Source of the DNA: Bacillus sp. FJAT-27264
GTDB taxonomy: Bacteria > Bacillota > Bacilli > Paenibacillales > Paenibacillaceae
DNA length: 64,000 bases
Direction: 5' to 3'
NCBI RefSeq assembly: GCF_001682855.1
Contig: NZ_MAQW01000030.1
Location: forward strand, 179,275 to 243,274
This document shows, piece by piece, positions 34,660-43,091 of the stretch (positions are counted from its first letter, which is position 1; each line of letters begins with the position of its first letter). The position numbers were made by a program, and so were the translations under genes. The notes beneath the pieces were generated by a model that saw nothing but the letters and a program-made list of their open reading frames with translations, had not been told where the DNA came from and did no database searches.

Positions 34660-35994
34660 ATGTTTGCTATTCCTACCAACCGGCCTGTTTTAGCTGCCGC
34701 TCAGTCCATTCTGCGTGAAATGACATCGATGAGAAAGCGAGGGATGGACCCGGAAGAGCTGATCATATTAGATAACGGGCCATCTCCTGTAGTGGAGCAG
34801 AACAGAAGGGATATCGAGGAGCTCCGGAAGGAGACCTCCATACCTATAATTTACCATGACCTGGATGACCAAATGCAATGGATTCGGGAGCTTGCAGAGC
34901 AGAGCGGCAGGCATATAGCCGAGCTGACCTCCTTGCTCTACCCGTTCCCGGGGGAAGGGGATTATGGCAAGGTCTTTAATATGATTTATTTGGCTGCCGC
35001 CAGATATGGCCGCAAGGTGGTCCACCGCAGGGATTCCGATTGCTTTGCGCCGCAAGGGGATGAAGAGCTGTATCCGGTATGGGGGGAAATCCAATTTATT
35101 GGCAAGCGGGTAGCCGAAATCCAACATTTAACTGATACCTGCGAGCCTTTTACCGCAGCCGTGCAGCAGGAAGAGATATGGATTGCCGGCAGCGACTATA
35201 CCGGTAACTGGAATGTGAATATTGAATCCCTGCAGGAACGCAACGAACAGACACTCCCTGAATTACTACGAATTCTGAGCATCCCGGATGCCCGGATTCC
35301 GGATTACATTACTGCCAAATACAGCGACGATCATCTGAGCGGCCGCTCCCGCCCACTGCTGATTACCTGCCAGCATGCGCCTGACGTGCCTGAGATCGTA
35401 CCCTACTATCCGGAATGCGGAAATATCGCGATGAAGGAGATTTTTGAGTGGATTCCCAACTTTATCGGCTCGCGCTGTATCGGTTTCGATTATCATACCT
35501 ATATCCTGGGGGCGTTGCTCAAAGTACCCGCAGTGTATCATACGAATCGGATTATTCACGCCCATGACAACAGCCGGAAGGCGTTAGACGGTACCTATAG
35601 CTATTGGAAAGGGATGGCGAAGCTCGCAGATTATAATCTGTTCATCACCGAATTCCGCATCCGCTACCTGGATCAAATCGCGCCAGAAGGGGTGAACGGG
35701 TTCCGTGATCTTAAGGAACAAGGCTCATCCACACTGGTGAGGCTGTTATCCGAATGTCATGCGGGCTTGGACAGAAGTGCAAGGCTGGGCCTGATTCACG
35801 ATTTGGTCCATCGGCTGCTGCTTCCCTCAGGCTTGGCAGAATATCTGCCGGTGGCAGAGGAATTGGAGCGCCGGGCGGAGGAACTGGTTGACGAACTGGA
35901 TGATGACTACCGGAGAAGCATCGCACTGCAGGCGGTCTGGCAGGAACTCGTAGAAATCTCCAGACGGGTAGGAAGTCCATATGTACAAGCCTAG
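34660..35994 (+). CDS. Uncharacterised protein, possible glycosyltransferase-like fold
   Basis: A 444-residue soluble protein that I cannot place in a characterised family (it may be the family I remember as DUF6271). The start MFAIPTNRPVLAAAQ and the segment YGRKVVHRRDSDC, with a DxD-like triplet, recall GT-A nucleotide-sugar enzymes. The C-terminal 80 residues are strongly helical and charged. ATG 34660 lies 7 bases after GGGAGAGGG; two earlier in-frame starts overlap that site. An MFS transporter starts 18 bases after its stop. The pair looks like an enzyme and an exporter of its product. Confidence 0.75.
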   Translation: MFAIPTNRPVLAAAQSILREMTSMRKRGMDPEELIILDNGPSPVVEQNRRDIEELRKETSIPIIYHDLDDQMQWIRELAEQSGRHIAELTSLLYPFPGEGDYGKVFNMIYLAAARYGRKVVHRRDSDCFAPQGDEELYPVWGEIQFIGKRVAEIQHLTDTCEPFTAAVQQEEIWIAGSDYTGNWNVNIESLQERNEQTLPELLRILSIPDARIPDYITAKYSDDHLSGRSRPLLITCQHAPDVPEIVPYYPECGNIAMKEIFEWIPNFIGSRCIGFDYHTYILGALLKVPAVYHTNRIIHAHDNSRKALDGTYSYWKGMAKLADYNLFITEFRIRYLDQIAPEGVNGFRDLKEQGSSTLVRLLSECHAGLDRSARLGLIHDLVHRLLLPSGLAEYLPVAEELERRAEELVDELDDDYRRSIALQAVWQELVEISRRVGSPYVQA

Positions 35995-36012
35995 GAAGGA
36001 TGACAAGACCTC

Positions 36013-37266
36013 ATGAATCACTTAATAACAAGATTGAAGACCGATATGGCAGAAGCACGAGGTATACCGGCTTATCTCCCTGCCCTGGCCTGCACGTTTC
36101 TGATGGGGGTTGGCTTCTCATTGACCATGACCTTTATGCCGTTATTCGGGATGCAGCAAATGGGAATGAGTTCGTTGATGTTAGGTATTTTTCTAACGGT
36201 ATCTTCAATGTTTGAGGTAGGAATCTGCAGTTGGCTCGGGAAATTGTCGGATACGCGGGTGGACCGCAAGATCATTCTGCTATCTGCATCCATTGCCGCC
36301 GTGCTTGGATATATTTTGTTTGCTTTTCTCGATAACTACTACGCCTTGCTGCTGGTATCCATTACATTTATAGCATTGGCCACCGCAGTGTTTCCGCAGA
36401 TCTTCGCCTATGTCAGAGATGCCGCCACTGCGGTGAACAAGGATGCTTCCATCGCCATATCTGTGCAAAGAACGTTGTTCTCGTTCTCCTGGGTGGTAGG
36501 TCCGCTGCTGGCCCCGCTGCTGATCAGGGAAAAGAATTACAGCTTGCTGTTTCTGTTCGTGGCTCTGCTATACGCTGTTATAGCTGTCGTCACCGTTGTC
36601 TATTTAAAGAGCTATGGTCGGCCTGCTATTAATGAAGATACTGGTCAAGATATGGCAAAGCCGAGCAGGATGAGCAAGCCGGTCGGCCGCTGGCTGTTGT
36701 GGATTTCTATTGCCTCTTTTATGGTCTTTGAGACCAGCAATGCTATGTCGGGGATTGCAATGCCGCTGCTGACGACTGCCGATCTACAGGCAACGGACCG
36801 CACGGTAGGGCTGATTGTGGGCTTGAATGCCCTGCTGCAAATCCCGTTAATGCTGGGTTTCGGTCTGTTGGCGAAAAGATACGGCAATGCCTTTATGATG
36901 AAGAGCGCCGGCTGGTTCGGCATTCTCTATTTTGTGCTCTCGGCTTTTGCTGAATCTACCTGGCAGCTGGCCGCCTGCCAAATTCTGAATGCCGCTTATG
37001 TTTCTATTGTTCTGGGGGTCGGCCTCAATTACTGTCAGGACCTGATGCCTGACTCGCCGGGCGCAGCGACGACATTGTATTCCAACGCGACTACGATTGG
37101 CGTTATGCTGGGTGGCTTTATGGCAGGAAGCATCGGGGAGTGGATCGGTAACCGGGCGATCTTTATCGCATGCGCTATCCTGGCTGGACTTGGGCTTCTA
37201 CTGATTAACGGTACCAGTATGTTCCGCAGTAAAGCGCCTGTAAATGTGGCAGAGAGCGTGTCCTAA
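36013..37266 (+). CDS. MFS transporter, sugar-efflux type
   Basis: A 417-residue membrane protein with about 12 hydrophobic helices in two halves and a hydrophilic central loop near residues 200-225. The MFS motif A-like loop is LGKLSDTRVDRKI between helices 2 and 3. The overall pattern resembles SetA/YceL-type sugar or drug efflux proteins. It is the second gene of a pair with the uncharacterised enzyme upstream (18-base gap), so it may export that enzyme's product. The ribosome binding site (GGAAGGA) is 13 bases or more from the ATG and hence weak. Confidence 0.87.
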   Translation: MNHLITRLKTDMAEARGIPAYLPALACTFLMGVGFSLTMTFMPLFGMQQMGMSSLMLGIFLTVSSMFEVGICSWLGKLSDTRVDRKIILLSASIAAVLGYILFAFLDNYYALLLVSITFIALATAVFPQIFAYVRDAATAVNKDASIAISVQRTLFSFSWVVGPLLAPLLIREKNYSLLFLFVALLYAVIAVVTVVYLKSYGRPAINEDTGQDMAKPSRMSKPVGRWLLWISIASFMVFETSNAMSGIAMPLLTTADLQATDRTVGLIVGLNALLQIPLMLGFGLLAKRYGNAFMMKSAGWFGILYFVLSAFAESTWQLAACQILNAAYVSIVLGVGLNYCQDLMPDSPGAATTLYSNATTIGVMLGGFMAGSIGEWIGNRAIFIACAILAGLGLLLINGTSMFRSKAPVNVAESVS

Positions 37267-37278
37267 AGCAAGTATAAA

Positions 37279-37305
37279 GGAGATCATTATTCGCTCATGA
37301 TCTCC
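37279..37305. terminator. Weak hairpin between convergent genes
   Basis: A 9-bp stem (37279-37287 with 37297-37305) lies between the MFS gene and the leftward isomerase gene. It has no T-run, so termination is uncertain. Confidence 0.4.
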
Positions 37306-37326
37306 AGATTGAAACAAATATGCGTA

Positions 37327-38172
37327 TTACAGCTTATTCCGGGTTGTGACAATTTTGCAGTTAAGAAAGTCGCGGCTTCCCGGAACGTCGCATTCTTCCA
37401 GGCCGTGCAGGATCAACGGCCCTTGGTATCCGCATCTGAGCAGCAATTCTATATACTGCTCGTAATGAATCAGCCCCTGTCCGGCCGCACCGAAGCGGGT
37501 GCCGGCTTCATCCAGCACATCCTTGGCATGCGCGAGAATACTGTCCTGTCCGAGCAGATGGAAGGCTTCCTCCAAAACCGCCGGAAATTCCTGTGGTCTT
37601 CCGGCCGGATACAGATTGGCGGCATCCATTATGATTTTGAGCCGGGAGGATTGCATTTCGTCCAGCAGGCGGCGTGCTAGCGGGGCGGAAGCAACAACAT
37701 TAGCTGGCTCAGGCTCGATGGCAAGCTGAATGCCCTGCTGCTCGGCGAGCAGCAGGGCTTGCTCCAGCGAGGCCGTCAATGTACGCCAAGCTCCGGGCGA
37801 AGCATTGCCGGGATGATAAGTCCACATATCGCCGGGATCGAGCGTTCCTGTGCACAGCGTAATCACGGAAGTGCCCATGTCCCGGCAGGCTCCGGCCAGC
37901 AAGCCTAGGGCATGCAAGCCTTTTTCCCGAACTTCGGGATCAGGGTGGACCATGTTGAAGGTGCCGGATATGGCCGACATGGTGATCCCGCGCTGGCGCA
38001 GTTCATGCCCGATCATTCTCGCCGTATCTGTGGAGAGAGCATCCGGCAGGGAAGGAAGTCCGCCGCAGGACATATTGAACTGGGTCTCTGTGAAGCCGCA
38101 GCTGCGGAGGCTGTCCAGCACTTCCGGCAGGGATCGTCTCTGAAAAGTCTTGGCAAAGATCCCTAGCTTCAT
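37327..38172 (-). CDS. Sugar phosphate isomerase/epimerase (xylose isomerase-like TIM barrel)
   Basis: A 281-residue protein of the AP endonuclease 2/xylose isomerase-like superfamily. It begins MKLGIFAKTF; metal-ligand segments are AIEPEP, IIMDAANLYP and LAHAKDV. Such enzymes act on inositol or keto-sugars. Its start shares one base with the stop of the upstream oxidoreductase (TGATG), so the two are translationally coupled and likely form one catabolic route. The particular substrate is not evident. Confidence 0.87.
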   Translation of the reverse strand: MKLGIFAKTFQRRSLPEVLDSLRSCGFTETQFNMSCGGLPSLPDALSTDTARMIGHELRQRGITMSAISGTFNMVHPDPEVREKGLHALGLLAGACRDMGTSVITLCTGTLDPGDMWTYHPGNASPGAWRTLTASLEQALLLAEQQGIQLAIEPEPANVVASAPLARRLLDEMQSSRLKIIMDAANLYPAGRPQEFPAVLEEAFHLLGQDSILAHAKDVLDEAGTRFGAAGQGLIHYEQYIELLLRCGYQGPLILHGLEECDVPGSRDFLNCKIVTTRNKL

Positions 38173-39245
38173 CAGACACCTCCAGTGATATCTGCAAGTA
38201 CAATTCGTTGTCCTGTCTCTACAGATCTGGCAATGGCAGCCATGCCCCGCATGACGGCAATCCCATCTTGGATGTTCGCTCCCTGAAGCGGCACCCCATG
38301 CAGAATACTATCTGCGAACCCTTCGGTCTGCAGCTTATAGAAATGAGCATCCGCGCCCAGCGGGCGGCGGGTGACGCCATCCTTGGCAGAGAAAACCTCG
38401 ACATCGCTGGATTTGAACAGCCATGGATTATAGGTCTTACCAGTGACGCTGCCGTGCTCGCCATAGATCTGAAAGCCTTCGTGCCAATCCATGCGAACGG
38501 CAACGGTAAGATCGAGATGGCCCATACTGCCATCGGCGAATTCTACGGCGGTGAACCAGCAATGGGCACCGTATTTCTGCACATGCCTGGCTTGGACAGC
38601 CAGGATCTCTCCGCCTAGATAGCGGGCGGTGTCCAGCAGGTGGCTGCCATGCGTGAGCATGTAATAGCGCTGCTTGTCTTCCTTCGGATGGCCTTGCGGC
38701 TTCAGCGCTCCGCTGCCGGTTACAGGCAGCGGCATCACGTTATCCGTGACCGTATAACGGTAAGTAGAATCGCAGTACCAGGCTTTCAGCGCCAGCATCT
38801 GGCCCATTTCTTCACGGATGAACTTCCGGGCATAGGCTATGCCGGGGTCAAAACGCTTCATGTGACCAACCTGAAGCAGCAGCCCGCTCTCCTCCGCTTG
38901 CCGCTCTAACTCCAGGCATTCCTCCACAGTCACGCCAAGCGGTTTTTCCACCAGCACATGCTTGCCTGCAGCCAGCGCTTTAGCGGCCATAGGAACATGA
39001 AACTGATCGGCAATGCCAATGATTACGGCCTCCACCAGGGGATCGGCAAGCATGTCATCATAATTGTAATAGACCTTCCTAGGGGAATGGAGAGTAGCCA
39101 TGGCGTCTGCCAGTTCCTGCGAAATATCGCAGATGGCGTAAAGCTCTGTATTACGTCCTCTCCGACAAGCTTCGAAATGAGCAGCCTGGGAAATTGGTCC
39201 GCAGCCCAGCACCCCGATGCGCAGCAGCCGTTCTTCTTTGATCAT
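38172..39245 (-). CDS. Gfo/Idh/MocA-family oxidoreductase
   Basis: A 357-residue NAD(P)-dependent sugar or inositol dehydrogenase. The Rossmann start is LRIGVLGCGPISQAAHF. The family EKP motif appears as HVLVEKPLGVT, and the substrate region has KRFDPG and the catalytic-type HGSHLLDTARYL. AGGAGGA lies 6 bases before the ATG. It is the first gene of a leftward pair with a TIM-barrel isomerase. A strong divergent promoter region separates it from the LtaS-like gene. Confidence 0.9.
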   Translation of the reverse strand: MIKEERLLRIGVLGCGPISQAAHFEACRRGRNTELYAICDISQELADAMATLHSPRKVYYNYDDMLADPLVEAVIIGIADQFHVPMAAKALAAGKHVLVEKPLGVTVEECLELERQAEESGLLLQVGHMKRFDPGIAYARKFIREEMGQMLALKAWYCDSTYRYTVTDNVMPLPVTGSGALKPQGHPKEDKQRYYMLTHGSHLLDTARYLGGEILAVQARHVQKYGAHCWFTAVEFADGSMGHLDLTVAVRMDWHEGFQIYGEHGSVTGKTYNPWLFKSSDVEVFSAKDGVTRRPLGADAHFYKLQTEGFADSILHGVPLQGANIQDGIAVMRGMAAIARSVETGQRIVLADITGGV

Positions 39246-39284
39246 GAGAATTCCTCCTGATAGTGGGAATAGTAGTTACTAAAA

Positions 39285-39313
39285 AGTATATGCGCATAAA
39301 CGTGCAATATCAA
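39285..39313 (-). promoter_or_regulatory. Promoter of the oxidoreductase/isomerase operon
   Basis: On the minus strand TTGATA (39313-39308), a 17-base spacer and TATACT (39290-39285), 40 bases before the start codon. Confidence 0.6.
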
Positions 39314-39323
39314 TTATAAAAAC

Positions 39324-39370
39324 GCAATAATGATAGCAATCCATTTTGAAATAAAAACAATTATTGCTAT
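39324..39370. promoter_or_regulatory. Inverted repeats between divergent promoters
   Basis: GCAATAAT (39324-39331) pairs with ATTATTGC (39360-39367), and ATAGCAAT (39333-39340) with ATTGCTAT (39363-39370). The right arms overlap the -10 of the plus-strand promoter, so this could be an operator controlling the LtaS-like gene or both directions. Confidence 0.4.
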
Positions 39371-39373
39371 ACT
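39346..39373 (+). promoter_or_regulatory. Extended -10 promoter of the LtaS-like gene
   Basis: TTGAAA (39346-39351), a 16-base spacer and TGC-TATACT (-10 at 39368-39373), 70 bases before the start codon. Confidence 0.65.
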
Positions 39374-39442
39374 AGTGAAATCTGCTATTTTCCAAGCGGA
39401 AAACAGGAATCGAAATCATGTTCAAGAGTTAGAGGGGATGTT

Positions 39443-41341
39443 ATGTACAAGGAGAAAAACGGGCCGGGATATGCCCAGTTCTATATGGTATCAGGGCTGC
39501 TGCTGTTGAAGCTGCTGCTGCTGAGAGTGTTGTTTTTTGACAGGATCGCCTGGGAGTGGGTAGCCGCCGATGCAGCTCCGGTGCTGCTGCTGATGGGGGT
39601 GCTGGCTGTAGTGATCCCCCGGCGTCTGAAGTCTGGGGTCTTCTGGACATTCAATATCGTGCTGTCGCTGTTGTTCTTCGCAAGTAGTGTGTATTTCAAC
39701 CATTTTGGATCGGTACCCACCTATCTGGCTCTTTACGAGCTGAATCAGGTATTCCAGATCAAGGAGAGCGTGGAGTCGACGATACAGATTATTGACTACC
39801 TGTTCTTTATAGATATCGTGGTGTATGCCCTCTACCGTGGATTACGCAGATGGCTGCGGGGTTCTGCCTATTCACAGGAAAGATATGTCTCATCTAACGC
39901 CCGCAGAGTTCATCTGATCGTGCTTCTGGTATGCGTAATTGGCGGAGCTTGGTTGTCAGGCTATACAATTACGAATGCGAAAGGGATCACCAATGAATTG
40001 GTGCAGGCGGAGAGCGCTGGATTCCTCAACTATGAGGTAGTGGCAGCGATCAAGGCTAATGCCGATAACGGTCTGATCGGAACCGGGGATATCAAGGAGA
40101 CCGTAGGCAAAATTGAAGCGCTAGAAGCTTCCTATCCCTACCGTGATCAACCGCTCGGGACGATCCCTGATCTGTTTGGCTCACAGAAAGGTCGCAATGT
40201 CATTGTGATTCAGATGGAAGCCTTTCAAAACTTCCCGCTGCATCAGTCGCTAAATGGTCAGGAACTGACACCGGTGTTAAACAAGCTTGCGGATGAAGGA
40301 TTTTATTTTCCTCATGTCTATCAGCAAATTGGTCCGGGGAACACATCCGATGCTGAATTCATGAGCAATACGTCCATTTATCCCATTGCTACGTTGGCGA
40401 TGTCGACCGGGTTCGGGGACCGGGAGCTGCCTAGCCTACCGCGCCTTCTGCGCAGCAAGGGCTATGAAGCCTACACCTTTCATGTGAACAAGGTTGGTTT
40501 CTGGAATCGGAATGAGCTGTATCCGGCGCTGGGTTTCAATGGCTACTATGACAAACAGAGTTTTAAGAATGACCACTTTAACGCCTTTGGCGCATCGGAC
40601 GAGCAGTTGTACATCACCGGGGTGGAGAAGCTTGCCGAGCTGAAGGCCAAGGGAACACCTTTTTACGCACAAATGGTCACCGCTTCTAGTCACCACCCAT
40701 TCAAGATTCCCGATGATTTCAAAAAAATCAACGTCGAAGGTGATCTGAAGGACACCATGCTGGGCGACTACTTGACGGCAATCAATTACACAGACTACGC
40801 CATTGGTACACTGATTGAAGGTCTGAAGCAGAACGGACTGTGGGACAATACGGTGCTTGTTATGTACGGCGACCATTTCGGCCTGCAGCCGAAGGATGTC
40901 CAGCCGGAGCAGGTGGAGAAGGCGCTTGGGGTTCAATATGATTCCAGGGTCAGCCGCTTCAACATTCCGCTTATTGTGCGTGTACCGGGGATGGAGCAGG
41001 GAAAGGTGATCAATCGTACCGGCGGGCAGCTGGATATTATGCCGACGGTTGCCAATCTGCTCGGCGTATCGCTCAAGAACGAGGGCTTTACCGCTTTTGG
41101 GCATGACCTCCTGAATATCGACCGCAATGTGGTAGGGATGCGATACTATCTGCCGACAGGCTCATTCTTTAATGATGACATCATGTTCGTACCGGGCACA
41201 ACGTTTCAGGACGGTGAAGCCATCTCGCTGGATACACTGAAGCCGGTGACAGACTTCAGCAAGTATGAGACCGACTATGATTATATTCTTCAACTAATGG
41301 GCTTGTCTGATGAATATGTGAAGCTGCTTCCGCAGCGGTAA
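39443..41341 (+). CDS. LTA synthase-family sulfatase (polyglycerolphosphate or phosphoglycerol transferase)
   Basis: A 632-residue membrane enzyme that moves glycerol phosphate from phosphatidylglycerol to an acceptor at the outer membrane face. About five transmembrane helices occupy residues 10-185. An extracellular alkaline-phosphatase-like domain follows (about 250-600), with the catalytic T301 in GPGNTSDAEF. Metal sites are visible as QMEAFQ, SSHHPF and MYGDHFG. The length and motifs match LtaS and its paralogues (YflE, YqgS, YvgJ); which paralogue cannot be decided. GAGGGG lies 5 bases before the ATG. A membrane glycosyltransferase gene follows after 9 bases. Confidence 0.9.
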   Translation: MYKEKNGPGYAQFYMVSGLLLLKLLLLRVLFFDRIAWEWVAADAAPVLLLMGVLAVVIPRRLKSGVFWTFNIVLSLLFFASSVYFNHFGSVPTYLALYELNQVFQIKESVESTIQIIDYLFFIDIVVYALYRGLRRWLRGSAYSQERYVSSNARRVHLIVLLVCVIGGAWLSGYTITNAKGITNELVQAESAGFLNYEVVAAIKANADNGLIGTGDIKETVGKIEALEASYPYRDQPLGTIPDLFGSQKGRNVIVIQMEAFQNFPLHQSLNGQELTPVLNKLADEGFYFPHVYQQIGPGNTSDAEFMSNTSIYPIATLAMSTGFGDRELPSLPRLLRSKGYEAYTFHVNKVGFWNRNELYPALGFNGYYDKQSFKNDHFNAFGASDEQLYITGVEKLAELKAKGTPFYAQMVTASSHHPFKIPDDFKKINVEGDLKDTMLGDYLTAINYTDYAIGTLIEGLKQNGLWDNTVLVMYGDHFGLQPKDVQPEQVEKALGVQYDSRVSRFNIPLIVRVPGMEQGKVINRTGGQLDIMPTVANLLGVSLKNEGFTAFGHDLLNIDRNVVGMRYYLPTGSFFNDDIMFVPGTTFQDGEAISLDTLKPVTDFSKYETDYDYILQLMGLSDEYVKLLPQR

Positions 41342-41350
41342 GGAGAGACT

Positions 41351-42769
41351 ATGAGAAGATTAGGCCGTCCAGAGACGGTGGTGGTGCTGGTCGGACTGGG
41401 GATTATTGTTTCTCTGTTGTTCTGGGGTGATTTCATTGGAGTGGCTGACAACGGAGATTTCCTGCGCATGATGAGCACTACTGGTCTGAATTACTACGAT
41501 GCCAATGAATCGTATGCCGATCGTTTTTTCAGCTTTAGCCATTCCCGGTTCTCGTATGAAAATCTATTTAAGGGCTTCTATCCGTCCTCGCAAATCGTGC
41601 TGGTACTGATTCCGCGGCTGCTGGGTGGATTGTTTCACGGAAGCTTCTTCGATATTCGTTTGTTGGGTGCAGTGTACGCAGTGCTGCTGCTGGCAGCATC
41701 CTGGCTACTAGTAAAGCATAACGCCAAGGGCTCATATCTGACAGGGCTGTTACTAGGTGCCGGTATTCTGTTTGTCTTTTATGACATCGGATATCTGGCG
41801 TACTTCAACTCGTTGTATGGCGAGCCGGTATCCCTGGTGTTTATGCTACTGGCCTTTGCGCTGGGTTTAAAGCTGACATCTATGGAAAAGCCCACGCCCA
41901 AAGTGCTGACATTGTTCTTTATCGCCGTCGTTTTTCTTACCTGTTCCAAAATACAGAACGCGCCGATCGGGATTGCCTTCGCGCTTATTTTTCTACGGTT
42001 CTCCTTCCTTAAAGGAGAGGGGAACTGGCGGAATCTAGCGCTGCGGTTCTCTGCCGCGATCTTCGTGGTATCCGTTGTTCTGTACGTGGCTGCGCCGAAG
42101 GATCTGAAGCATATCAACCTATACCAGACGGTCTTCTTCGGAGTTCTTAACGAATCGCCGGATGTGCGTGGCGATCTGCGCGACCTGGGATTGCCGGAGC
42201 GGCTGGAGGTACTGGCGGGAACGAATTATTTTCAGAGTGATACGGTGATCAAGCAAAATGACCCCTCGCTAGGGCCAGACTTCTACGACCGGGTATCCCA
42301 TAAGGATGTACTGTTCTTCTATCTTAAGCATCCAGATCGCCTGATTAAGAATATGGAATATGCAGCGAGCAACAGTATGGCAATCCGTCCGTACTACCTC
42401 GGGAATTACGAGAAAATGGAGAACAAGCCGGCTGGTGCCTTATCCTACACCTACAGTACGTGGAGCCAATTCAAAAACAAACACATCCCGCACACGTTGA
42501 CTTTTCTGTCTGTATTTTACGCGGTGTACTTCGCCGTGGCGCTGTTACAATATTTCCGTGCCCGGGAAACCCGGAGCCGGATGGCGGGGGAACTGCTGAT
42601 GCTGCTGGGTCTGATTGGCATCTTTTGCTTCCTGGTACCGATCCTGGGCGACGGTCGGGCTGACATCGGCAAGCATCTGTTCATGTTCAACGTGAGCTTC
42701 GACATGATGGTTGTTGTGATGTTCGGTTGGGTGCTGCACCGACTGACCCGGCTGTGGAAGCGGAGATAA
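41351..42769 (+). CDS. Polytopic membrane glycosyltransferase-like protein (WsfD-like)
   Basis: A 472-residue membrane protein with about 10-11 hydrophobic helices. After the first helix comes the acidic loop VADNGDFLRMM, the position where GT-C fold enzymes carry catalytic Asp residues. This resembles WsfD, the hexose transferase of S-layer glycan synthesis in Paenibacillus alvei; I recall that similarity and could not test it. AAGGAGAG is 5 bases before the ATG. It follows the LtaS-like gene by 9 bases, so it probably glycosylates a lipid-linked or wall polymer at the outer membrane face. Confidence 0.75.
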   Translation: MRRLGRPETVVVLVGLGIIVSLLFWGDFIGVADNGDFLRMMSTTGLNYYDANESYADRFFSFSHSRFSYENLFKGFYPSSQIVLVLIPRLLGGLFHGSFFDIRLLGAVYAVLLLAASWLLVKHNAKGSYLTGLLLGAGILFVFYDIGYLAYFNSLYGEPVSLVFMLLAFALGLKLTSMEKPTPKVLTLFFIAVVFLTCSKIQNAPIGIAFALIFLRFSFLKGEGNWRNLALRFSAAIFVVSVVLYVAAPKDLKHINLYQTVFFGVLNESPDVRGDLRDLGLPERLEVLAGTNYFQSDTVIKQNDPSLGPDFYDRVSHKDVLFFYLKHPDRLIKNMEYAASNSMAIRPYYLGNYEKMENKPAGALSYTYSTWSQFKNKHIPHTLTFLSVFYAVYFAVALLQYFRARETRSRMAGELLMLLGLIGIFCFLVPILGDGRADIGKHLFMFNVSFDMMVVVMFGWVLHRLTRLWKRR

Positions 42770-42860
42770 GGTTAAGTTTGTTCCTCGTAGTTTCTATTGT
42801 GAAGAGTAGTTTGTTATGTTTAAGTACAAGGTTGTTAACATGCGAAGATAGGCTTATTTG

Positions 42861-42899
42861 AGACACTTTAAGGGGCGCTGCCCTTTAAAGTGTCTTTTT
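42861..42899 (+). terminator. Terminator after the LtaS-like/WsfD-like operon
   Basis: A long stem with one bulge (42861-42874 with 42881-42895) followed by TTTTT. Confidence 0.87.
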
Positions 42900-43021
42900 G
42901 TTATGCCTCTATCTAGGATGAGACGGAAAACATATATATATATTAAGATGAACAAAAGAAAGTAACCAAAAAAGCGAGAAGGAACGAAGGGAAAGTTTGG
43001 AACTGAAGGAAACTATTTATT

Positions 43022-43051
43022 TTGAGATTTTTGTGAGTCACTAGTTATACA
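43022..43051 (+). promoter_or_regulatory. Candidate promoter of the histidine kinase operon
   Basis: TTGAGA (43022-43027), an 18-base spacer and TATACA (43046-43051), 40 bases before the GTG start. The rest of the 42770-43091 gap holds only a terminator and purine-rich sequence. Confidence 0.35.
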
Positions 43052-43091
43052 ATGAGGTTGTTCTATTGTTTGTGGAGAGGGGACCCCGCTG

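Noticed and set aside
40436..41104. 222-codon minus-strand frame opposite the LtaS-like gene
   Set aside because: The plus-strand gene carries the catalytic threonine and metal motifs. The antisense frame lacks a start signal.
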